From Candidatus Nomurabacteria bacterium RIFCSPHIGHO2_01_FULL_39_10 (lineage in GTDB: Bacteria; Patescibacteriota; Minisyncoccia; Phycocordibacterales; UBA9973): a stretch of 11,060 nt of DNA. Below, in pieces: positions 1 through 4,378 of this stretch (positions are counted from its first letter, which is position 1; each line of letters begins with the position of its first letter). The stretch spans positions 10,294-21,353 of the forward strand of contig MFTJ01000012.1 of the NCBI GenBank assembly GCA_001786805.1. The letters run 5' to 3'. The notes below the pieces were generated by a model. That model saw only the letters and a program-made list of their open reading frames with translations. It did no database searches and was not told where the DNA came from. A program made the translations under genes and the position numbers.

Positions 1-41
1 GCATAGTGTGTGTATAAATGCGCTACTGGGTTAGTATAGCA

Positions 42-47
42 TAATAT
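42..47 (+). promoter_or_regulatory. Putative ruvB -10 element (leaderless geometry)
   Basis: TAATAT lies 7 nt before the ruvB ATG, which would put the transcription start at or next to the start codon. No convincing -35 is seen and no Shine-Dalgarno sequence lies before the ATG. The region is very AT-rich, so this hexamer alone is weak evidence; it gains weight from the same spacing at other genes in the window. Confidence 0.35.
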
Positions 48-54
48 TAATATA

Positions 55-1107
55 ATGTCAAGGAAAAAAGACGAAAAAAAGACAGAAGATGTTGTTCTAG
101 ACCAAACCCTGCGCCCTACCCGCTGGGACGAATATATTGGACAAAAACACATAAAAGACAACGTAAAAATACTTTTGCGGGCCGCCGAAGAGCGCGGGCA
201 TATACCCGAGCATATCCTCTTTTATGGGCCGCCTGGACTTGGTAAAACTACCCTGGCGCACCTTATCGCTAAAGAAACCGGTAGACAAATGAAAATAACT
301 TCTGGTCCTGCCATTGAAAAAGTGGGCGATTTGGCCTCAATTCTGACCAATCTAGCCCCCGGAGACATTCTTTTTATAGATGAAATACACCGGCTGAATA
401 AAATGGTGGAGGAAATACTTTATCCTGCCATGGAGTCCGGTGTTTTAGATATCATTATCGGCAAAGGCCCGTCTGCCCGCACAATCCAGTTAGACTTGCC
501 AGCTTTTACTTTGATAGCGGCAACGACTCGCGTTGCCATGATTTCCTCTCCGCTCCGTTCTCGTTTTTCCGGCGGAGTTTTTCGCTTGGAATTTTATTCA
601 AACGAAGAGATAGCTAAAATAATAGAAAGGTCAAGCAAACTTCTCAATATTGTTCTGGAAAAAGAGGCTTTGGCGGAAATCGCCAAGAGAAGCCGCTTCA
701 CTCCTCGTACAGCGAATTACTTTTTAAAACGCGCGCGCGATTTTGCGCAAGTTAGCGCCGCCTCCGCGCGAGGCTCCGGTGTGCCGAAGAAGAAAGAACG
801 GCTAAGTTTAGATAAAAAAATAGTCAAAGAAGCGCTAGACATGCTAGCAGTTGATGAAATCGGGCTGAACGCCTCTGATAGGAAATTTTTGGAAATACTT
901 ATTGAAAAATTTAACGGCGGACCTGTCGGACTCAAAACCATGGCGGCGGCGCTGTCCGAAGAAGAAGCGACTATAGAAGAAGTGGTGGAGCCATACCTGC
1001 TCCAGCTCGGACTCCTAGAACGCACCGCTCGCGGCCGCCTAGCAACAAAAAAAGCCCATGAACATTTGGGGTTTGAATTTACAGAAAAACAAAGGAAATT
1101 AGTTTAA
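55..1107 (+). CDS. ruvB: Holliday junction branch migration ATPase RuvB
   Basis: RuvB is the AAA+ motor that, with RuvA, drives branch migration of Holliday junctions during recombinational repair; RuvC then cuts them. Visible motifs are Walker A GPPGLGKTT (residues 58-66), Walker B with DEIH (109-112), a sensor-type AATTR (155-159), and SPLRSRF (165-171) with the presumed arginine finger R170. The C-terminal winged helix (GLNASDRKF onward) is intact. At 350 residues it is near the family length. It is slightly longer than usual because of an Ala/Ser/Arg/Gly then Lys-rich stretch at about 234-247, between the small AAA subdomain and the winged helix. The start is the first ATG; the N-terminal tail before LRPTRWDEYIGQ is short and charged, as is common. 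ruvC lies 1.2 kb downstream, but ruvA is not in this window. The stop codon abuts that of the convergent gene at 1108. Confidence 0.97.
   Translation: MSRKKDEKKTEDVVLDQTLRPTRWDEYIGQKHIKDNVKILLRAAEERGHIPEHILFYGPPGLGKTTLAHLIAKETGRQMKITSGPAIEKVGDLASILTNLAPGDILFIDEIHRLNKMVEEILYPAMESGVLDIIIGKGPSARTIQLDLPAFTLIAATTRVAMISSPLRSRFSGGVFRLEFYSNEEIAKIIERSSKLLNIVLEKEALAEIAKRSRFTPRTANYFLKRARDFAQVSAASARGSGVPKKKERLSLDKKIVKEALDMLAVDEIGLNASDRKFLEILIEKFNGGPVGLKTMAAALSEEEATIEEVVEPYLLQLGLLERTARGRLATKKAHEHLGFEFTEKQRKLV
757..779 (+). repeat. Possible palindromic insert inside ruvB
   Basis: GCCTC (760-764) and GAGGC (770-774) form a short GC-rich inverted repeat inside a locally GC-rich stretch of an otherwise AT-rich gene. 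It encodes the low-complexity residues around 235-242, in a linker where family members differ in length. It may be an in-frame palindromic element like the one in tyrS, but the repeat is short and imperfect, so chance is possible. Confidence 0.25.
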
Positions 1108-1323
1108 TTACACTGATATCCCGACAGGAATTTGAAAATCTAAATAGTTCATATTTTGAGGTTTTATTCTTTTGCTTGCGTCCAGTATTTCAATACCAAG
1201 GATTTTATTTCCTTTTCCTATATCTAAAACGATACCTTCCTCAACTTCTTTATTACGAGAAAAAACTCCTTCCTGAAAGTGAAGGTATAATGCATCTATT
1301 GTCTTGTCATAAGTAATTTTCAC
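1108..1323 (-). CDS. DUF2283-like small protein
   Basis: The 71-residue protein starts VKITYDKTIDALYLHF, matching the typical opening of DUF2283 proteins (Met-Lys-Val-x-Tyr-Asp, then Asp-Ala-Leu-Tyr-Ile). It continues with an EEGIVLDIG strand and a GIEILDAS segment, also characteristic. The family's function is not established; members often lie near toxin-antitoxin genes. I chose the GTG at 1323 over a TTG at 1362 because the family begins at this residue and because an extended -10 (TGA then TATTAT) ends 7 nt upstream of it. The stop TAA at 1108-1110 touches the ruvB stop with no gap. The toxin gene lies upstream on the same strand, 210 bp from this start, so this gene is probably transcribed on its own. 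Confidence 0.75.
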   Translation of the reverse strand: MKITYDKTIDALYLHFQEGVFSRNKEVEEGIVLDIGKGNKILGIEILDASKRIKPQNMNYLDFQIPVGISV

Positions 1324-1425
1324 GTGTTTAATAATATCATAAAAATGATTAAATTTCCACAAAAATAGTGATTTTCACGCTTCAAGATAATCGTGAAAAT
1401 CAGTTAAAATAGCGCATTTTTCACG
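1316..1425. repeat. Cluster of ATTTTCACG motifs, two forming an 11-bp inverted repeat
   Basis: Copies of ATTTTCACG occur at 1316-1324 and 1371-1379 on the plus strand and at 1392-1400 on the minus strand; a variant TTTTTCACG is at 1417-1425. The middle two extend to a perfect 11-bp inverted repeat, 1369-1379 and 1392-1402, with a 12-bp spacer. The first copy covers the GTG start of the DUF2283 gene. The cluster lies upstream of that gene and could be an operator for a dimeric regulator or a hairpin; no protein can be assigned. Confidence 0.5.
1331..1339 (-). promoter_or_regulatory. Extended -10 promoter of the DUF2283 gene
   Basis: Read on the minus strand this is TGA followed by TATTAT, ending 7 nt before the chosen GTG. 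The same nine bases precede tyrS with a 6-nt gap. Together they suggest a recurrent extended -10 promoter that starts transcription at or near the first codon. No -35 box is evident. Confidence 0.5.
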
Positions 1426-1427
1426 GT

Positions 1428-1436
1428 TTATCCACA
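1428..1436 (+). promoter_or_regulatory. Exact DnaA-box consensus (isolated)
   Basis: TTATCCACA is the perfect consensus DnaA box. It lies in non-coding DNA directly after the ATTTTCACG cluster, far from dnaA. A chance match is possible, but two exact consensus boxes occur in this window, both in intergenic DNA. Confidence 0.45.
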
Positions 1437-1443
1437 TCCCTCC

Positions 1444-1480
1444 GCTAGGCAAGACCTAGCTGAGTACTCCTCAAGAGGAG
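1444..1480. repeat. Two small tandem hairpins in the toxin-DUF2283 spacer
   Basis: GCTAGG (1444-1449) pairs with CCTAGC (1455-1460), and CTCCT (1467-1471) pairs with AGGAG (1476-1480). They follow the toxin stop on the minus strand but no U-tract comes after them, so they are not classical terminators. The rest of this 209-bp spacer is AT-rich; I see no gene in it. Confidence 0.35.
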
Positions 1481-1532
1481 AATTTAAAAAATTGGGTAGA
1501 AATAAAAAAGTTGAAAGTTATAAAGTAGAAAT

Positions 1533-1796
1533 CTACTCATACAACTCCGGATGAGTGCCTATATCTGAAAAAACTACCGTATCTTTGTTAATGTATTTAA
1601 AAATTGCTCGAAAATTGCCAGTTATATTTATACTGCTAGAACCCTCATATTCTCCGCTAAGTTTGTGATTATCTAGTAAAACATTGAAAGGATCTTCTCT
1701 GAAGAGTCTTACTCGTTCAAAAGTTTTTTCTCGTATAAATTTATCTTTCTTTTTGAAAGATTTTTTAAAATCTTTGGTATATATTACATTTATCAT
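1533..1796 (-). CDS. RelE/YafQ-family mRNA interferase toxin
   Basis: This 87-residue basic protein has the compact fold signature of the RelE/ParE superfamily, closest to YafQ/RelE-StbE types: HKLSGEYEG (44-52), SINITGNFRAIF (55-66) and the terminal IGTHPELYE (79-87). H44, R63 and H82 sit where YafQ-like toxins place residues needed for ribosome-dependent mRNA cleavage; that role is known for the family and inferred here. The start codon is 3 nt after the antitoxin stop, so the two genes form one transcript with the antitoxin first, as is usual. No Shine-Dalgarno sequence precedes it, so translation may be coupled to the antitoxin. A 6-bp inverted repeat, 1524-1529 with 1532-1537, overlaps the stop codon. 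It looks full length and active. Confidence 0.88.
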   Translation of the reverse strand: MINVIYTKDFKKSFKKKDKFIREKTFERVRLFREDPFNVLLDNHKLSGEYEGSSSINITGNFRAIFKYINKDTVVFSDIGTHPELYE

Positions 1797-1799
1797 AAC

Positions 1800-2069
1800 T
1801 TATGATAACAAAGCTTTTTCAAAATCCTCATGAGTTTTATAAACTGTATACTTTCCGCTCTTAATTAATTTCTCTGCATTTCTTATAGACCTTCTCAAGC
1901 GGGCATTTGGTATTTCCGGCACAGTAAATTCTATTCTTTTTTCTATAATTAATTTTTTTAAATAAGCATTGATCGCAACGGAAAAATTCAAGCCCATTTC
2001 GTCCAGGACTTCTTTTGCTTCGCTTTTCAGCTTGGAATCTATTTTAAAATTTATAACTGCTTGTGACAT
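1800..2069 (-). CDS. RelB/DinJ-family antitoxin
   Basis: The 89-residue protein begins MSQAVINFKIDSKLKSEAKE, a beta strand followed by helices as in ribbon-helix-helix RelB/DinJ antitoxins, with MGLNFSVAINAYLKKLI (25-41) as the second helix region. The C-terminal part (about 52-89), rich in Arg and Lys and ending THEDFEKALL, would wrap and block the toxin. An in-frame ATG 12 codons further upstream gives residues unlike the family and would overlap the promoter, so I use 2069. It is transcribed with the toxin and probably represses its own promoter through the palindrome over the -10 box. Confidence 0.88.
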   Translation of the reverse strand: MSQAVINFKIDSKLKSEAKEVLDEMGLNFSVAINAYLKKLIIEKRIEFTVPEIPNARLRRSIRNAEKLIKSGKYTVYKTHEDFEKALLS

Positions 2070-2076
2070 ATTACAG

Positions 2077-2105
2077 AGTATATACTGAGTGTGTATTAAA
2101 GTCAA
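2077..2105 (-). promoter_or_regulatory. Promoter and operator of the toxin-antitoxin operon
   Basis: On the minus strand TTGACT (2105-2100) and TATACT (2082-2077) are separated by 17 bp, a near-consensus housekeeping promoter. Only 7 nt lie between the -10 and the antitoxin ATG, so the mRNA should be leaderless or nearly so. A perfect 10-bp palindrome, AGTATATACT (2077-2086), covers the -10 and is a natural operator for a dimeric RelB-type antitoxin. Confidence 0.75.
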
Positions 2106-2107
2106 GC

Positions 2108-2140
2108 AAAAAAAGCCGCCGAAGTTGCCAACGGCGGCTT
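2108..2140 (-). terminator. Intrinsic terminator
   Basis: A 9-bp GC-rich stem (CGGCGGCTT at 2132-2140 with its complement at 2113-2121, 10-nt loop) is followed on the minus strand by seven U residues (2114-2108). It is the only classical U-tract terminator I see in the window. It lies just upstream of the antitoxin -35 box, so it ends a transcript arriving from the ruvC side and shields the toxin-antitoxin promoter. Confidence 0.85.
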
Positions 2141-2289
2141 GATGGAGTTGGGGGCATCTTCACCAAACCTAACCAACCCCCAAAACTCCCCTCCTTTGAC
2201 AATTCCAAGATATGTCGCCGAAGTACACGCATCTGATGCGTGCTGTGGATTTATGACACCCACACTTTAGCGACTATGTCTAAAGAACT
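2108..2289 (-). ncRNA. Candidate structured small RNA of unknown family
   Basis: The minus strand of this 200-bp gap shows ordered structure. A three-way junction is closed by GTCGC/GCGAC (2270-2274 with 2214-2218) plus ACTT/AAGT (2264-2267 with 2221-2224). Its arms are GTGG/CCAC (2260-2263 with 2245-2248) and a hairpin of up to 8 bp (2226-2233 with 2235-2242). A linker carries AAAGGAGG. A second hairpin pairs GGAGTT and GGGGG (2189-2184, 2181-2177) with 2144-2154, and a strong terminator follows. A TATAAA at 2301-2296 would start transcription near 2289, giving about 180 nt. No convincing open reading frame is present. It does not show the marks I know for tmRNA, RNase P RNA, SRP RNA or 6S RNA. 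The 5' end is a guess. Confidence 0.55.
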
Positions 2290-2315
2290 GTGTCTTTTAT
2301 ATATTACCACCAAAA

Positions 2316-2324
2316 TGCTAAAAT
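2316..2324 (+). promoter_or_regulatory. Extended -10 promoter of ruvC
   Basis: TGC followed by TAAAAT is an extended -10 ending 6 nt before the ruvC ATG, placing +1 on the A of the start codon. No clear -35 and no Shine-Dalgarno sequence are seen. The candidate minus-strand RNA would start from a TATAAA at 2301-2296, so the two promoters lie back to back. Confidence 0.5.
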
Positions 2325-2330
2325 TATGAG

Positions 2331-2804
2331 ATGAGAATTTTAGGCATAGACCCCGGATTTGAGAGATTAGGCATTGCAGTTCTTGAAAAGAATGGGGGTA
2401 AAGAGTGTGTTATTTTTTCTGAATGCTTCAAAACTTCGGCAAAATTGGAGTTTGCTGAACGATTAAAATTAATCGGCGCGGAAGTGCGAAAAATAATAAA
2501 AGAATACAAGCCGGAAGTTCTAGCGATAGAGACTTTATTTTTAAATACGAACCAAAAAACAGTCATGCGAGTGGCAGAAGCTCGCGGAGTGGCGGTTTAT
2601 GAAGCCGCGCAGGCGGGCTTGAAAATTTTTGAGGCTTCTCCGCCCCAGATAAAAATAGCGACTACGGGCTACGGGCGGTCGGACAAGGCGCAGATAAATA
2701 AAATGGTGAAAATTTTGGTTGATATAGATGAATCAAAAAAATCAGACGATGAATTGGACGCTATTGCTATAGCTTTGACTGCTTTTGCTCATTTGCGATT
2801 TTAG
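2331..2804 (+). CDS. ruvC: Crossover junction endodeoxyribonuclease RuvC
   Basis: RuvC is the dimeric RNase H-fold nuclease that resolves Holliday junctions by paired nicks. The protein is 157 residues, the normal length. It opens MRILGIDPG with catalytic D7 and has E67 in LAIETLFLN. The C-terminal acidic pair D140 and D143 is in DDELDAIAIAL, matching the Escherichia coli D7, E66, D138, D141 set. KTVMRVAEARGV (76-87) is the conserved helix. The start is fixed by the first strand of the fold. It works with RuvB, encoded at the window start. Its TAG stop overlaps the TAA stop of the convergent acidic-protein gene (TTAG at 2801-2804). Confidence 0.97.
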   Translation: MRILGIDPGFERLGIAVLEKNGGKECVIFSECFKTSAKLEFAERLKLIGAEVRKIIKEYKPEVLAIETLFLNTNQKTVMRVAEARGVAVYEAAQAGLKIFEASPPQIKIATTGYGRSDKAQINKMVKILVDIDESKKSDDELDAIAIALTAFAHLRF

Positions 2805-2950
2805 TTTCTATCCTTTTCGAGATCTTCATCTTCTCCGTCTAATCCAAAATCTGGTATTTCCACTTCTCCCTCGGTCATATCTAACGGTTCATCTTCATCA
2901 GCGCTCATTCTAAAACCGCTTTCTACTTCTTCATCCTCATTGTAACTCAT
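2801..2950 (-). CDS. Small highly acidic protein of unknown function
   Basis: The 49-residue product starts MSYNEDEEVESGF and is dominated by Asp and Glu with few hydrophobic residues, ending DGEDEDLEKDRN. It is probably disordered and may bind a basic partner or RNA polymerase; that is a guess from composition. There is no signal peptide or membrane segment. Support for coding: an open frame through a stretch that is clearly not AT-random, a TAAAAT -10-like hexamer (2962-2957) ending 6 nt before the ATG as at other genes here, and a stop that exactly overlaps the ruvC stop. I do not recognise a named family. Short acidic proteins of this look occur in Parcubacteria as far as I recall, which I cannot check here. 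Confidence 0.65.
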   Translation of the reverse strand: MSYNEDEEVESGFRMSADEDEPLDMTEGEVEIPDFGLDGEDEDLEKDRN

Positions 2951-3027
2951 ATTAAAATTTTATTTTAAGTAAACAACTAGTAATTGCCTACTTTGTACCA
3001 AAATAAAAAAAGCTTAGCAATAGAAAA

Positions 3028-3036
3028 TGTGGATAA
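3028..3036 (-). promoter_or_regulatory. Exact DnaA-box consensus (isolated)
   Basis: TGTGGATAA is the reverse complement of the perfect DnaA box. It lies in the AT-rich 168-bp gap between the acidic-protein gene and tyrS, just beyond the tyrS hairpin. I see no gene in this gap. Confidence 0.45.
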
Positions 3037-3046
3037 CTCTTAAAAG

Positions 3047-3114
3047 GCAGCTGCAAAATTTTTCTGGTAGCAAAAAAGAGTCCAGTTGCTACAGGCGAAA
3101 AACTTTGCAGCTGC
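3047..3114 (-). terminator. Long hairpin after tyrS, probable terminator
   Basis: An 11-bp perfect inverted repeat joins GCAGCTGCAAA (3047-3057) and TTTGCAGCTGC (3104-3114). An inner GTAGC/GCTAC pair (3067-3071, 3088-3092) lies between them. On the minus strand the stem is followed by CTTTTAAG, a weak U-tract, and on the plus strand by ATTTTTA. It begins 4 bp after the tyrS stop, so it most likely ends or protects the tyrS mRNA. Confidence 0.55.
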
Positions 3115-3118
3115 ATTT

Positions 3119-4339
3119 TTATCCTGCCAAAACTTTTACAAACCTTTTTTTGCCTATTTTCAGAGTCAAATTTTCTGTAATTTTTATATTTTGGTCAGTG
3201 ATGGTGCTATTTTTCTCCAAATCATGCGCGCCTCCCCCTTCTACCAGTCTGTGCCATTCCCCTTTTGAAGCCAAAATTTTATTTTTCACCAAAACTTCGC
3301 TCAAAAGCTCTCCTGTTTTAGTTTTTATCTCTTCTATTTTTTCCGGAATTTCTTTTTTTTGAAAAGTATCTGAAAAAATTTGCTCAGCAGTTTTGGCAGA
3401 GGTCTTATTGTGAAGCTGTTCAACTAAAAGAGACGCAACTTTTTTCTTGAGAGCCATCGCGTCTTTTTTGAGATTAAATTTTTCTATTTCTTCCGCCGGC
3501 GTATCTGTCAAAAGCGTAAACATGGGAATAATAGCATCATCCCCGAGAGACATAATTTTTCCGAACAATTCCGGGGCCAAGTCAGTCAGACCTATCACAT
3601 TGCCTTCGCTTTTACCTATTTTGACACCCTTGGAGTCTGAAAGGAGCGGGGTGGTCATCACGAATTTTTCTTTGCCTTTCATTGCTTTCATCAGCATGCG
3701 TCCAGCAAGCATGTTGAAAGTCTGGTCTGAACCGCCCAGCTCTAAATCCACATCCATGGCGACAGAATCATAAGCTTGCAAAAGCGGATACAAAAATTCA
3801 CGAAGATTTATAGTTTCTTTATTCTTCAAACGCTCCTGAAACATATCTCTTTCGATCAGTTGCTGAACTGAAAAATGCTCCGCAATGTTTAAAATTTCAA
3901 CTTTGGTTAATTTGTCCAGCCAATCGCCATTGTAAAGTATTTTTACCGGATTTGGACCGTCAAAGCGAACTATTTTAGAGGCTTGAGAAATATAATCTTT
4001 GGCGTTTTCCCGCAATTCTTCTTTCGTAAAAAATTTTTCCCGTGTTTTCTTTTTGCCAGTCGGGTCTCCAGCCGTGCCCGTGCCATCGCCGATCAGAAAA
4101 ATAACTTCGTGACCCAAGTCCTGCCATTGTCTATGTTTTCGTAGACCAACCATGTGACCGATATGTAGCTTGTCCCCTGTCGGGTCAAAACCTTGGTATA
4201 ACCTGAGTTTTTTTCCAGAACGCAAAACTTCTTCCAGCGCTTCTTTTGACGGATAAATCTTATCCACTCCCCGAGTAAGCAATTCTGTGATTTTATCTCC
4301 TGCCTTGCCGGCAGGCAGGTCTTTTTTTACGGCTTTCAT
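3119..4339 (-). CDS. tyrS: Tyrosyl-tRNA synthetase
   Basis: This class I synthetase charges tRNA-Tyr with tyrosine in the cytoplasm. Seen in order: LYQGFDPTG (47-55), HIGH (59-62), IGDGTGTAGDPTG (83-95), YPLLQAYDS (184-192) and GGSDQ (203-207) of the tyrosine pocket, KIGKS (240-244) as the KMSKS loop, and a C-terminal S4-like RNA-binding domain (about 350-405) ending KRFVKVLAG. At 406 residues the length is normal. Residues 8-14, LPAGKAG, are encoded by a palindromic element and sit just before KITELLTRG, where the family sequence usually begins, so they look like a tolerated insertion. The first ATG is used; an extended -10 ends 6 nt upstream and no Shine-Dalgarno sequence is present. It diverges from the penicillin-binding protein gene. 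Confidence 0.96.
   Translation of the reverse strand: MKAVKKDLPAGKAGDKITELLTRGVDKIYPSKEALEEVLRSGKKLRLYQGFDPTGDKLHIGHMVGLRKHRQWQDLGHEVIFLIGDGTGTAGDPTGKKKTREKFFTKEELRENAKDYISQASKIVRFDGPNPVKILYNGDWLDKLTKVEILNIAEHFSVQQLIERDMFQERLKNKETINLREFLYPLLQAYDSVAMDVDLELGGSDQTFNMLAGRMLMKAMKGKEKFVMTTPLLSDSKGVKIGKSEGNVIGLTDLAPELFGKIMSLGDDAIIPMFTLLTDTPAEEIEKFNLKKDAMALKKKVASLLVEQLHNKTSAKTAEQIFSDTFQKKEIPEKIEEIKTKTGELLSEVLVKNKILASKGEWHRLVEGGGAHDLEKNSTITDQNIKITENLTLKIGKKRFVKVLAG
4299..4319. repeat. GC-rich palindromic element inserted in frame in tyrS
   Basis: CCTGCC with TTGCC on one side and GGCA with GGCAGG on the other form a near-perfect palindrome centred on GCCGGC, in a much more AT-rich context. Read on the minus strand it encodes LPAGKAG at the N-terminus of tyrosyl-tRNA synthetase. 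I recall similar LPAG-type inserts in Parcubacteria proteins, comparable in idea to the Rickettsia palindromic elements; this could not be checked here. Confidence 0.6.
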
Positions 4340-4345
4340 ACTCGG

Positions 4346-4354
4346 ATAATATCA
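4346..4354 (-). promoter_or_regulatory. Extended -10 promoter of tyrS
   Basis: On the minus strand TGA is followed by TATTAT, and 6 nt separate it from the tyrS ATG, so +1 falls on the start codon. The same nine bases stand before the DUF2283 gene. It lies back to back with the promoter of the penicillin-binding protein gene. Confidence 0.6.
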
Positions 4355-4361
4355 TATTCTT

Positions 4362-4370
4362 TGATATAAT
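4362..4370 (+). promoter_or_regulatory. Extended -10 promoter of the penicillin-binding protein gene
   Basis: TGA followed by the perfect hexamer TATAAT ends 8 nt before the ATG at 4379, predicting a leader of 0-2 nt. The whole tyrS/PBP divergent region is 39 bp, leaving little room for other control sites. Confidence 0.6.
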
Positions 4371-4378
4371 TCTATTTG

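Noticed and set aside
730..739. Alternating CG run in ruvB
   Set aside because: It encodes the normal Arg-Ala-Arg-Asp of the RuvB RARDF motif, so it is explained by coding.
2226..2242. CTGATG within the plus strand of the small-RNA region, recalling a hammerhead ribozyme core
   Set aside because: The required CUGANGA and GAAA core segments are incomplete, and the CTGATG falls in a simple palindromic hairpin.
2108..2301. tmRNA, 6S RNA, SRP RNA or RNase P RNA
   Set aside because: No tRNA-like ends, no long closed rod with paired termini, no GGAAGCAGC loop and no GAGGAAAGTCC core are visible.
3027..3362. Plus-strand open frame opposite the tyrS 3' end
   Set aside because: It is a shadow of tyrS, with low-complexity Phe/Ser composition and no family resemblance.
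4259..4267. DnaA-box-like TTATCCACT
   Set aside because: It lies inside the tyrS coding sequence, has a mismatch and is explained by conserved codons.
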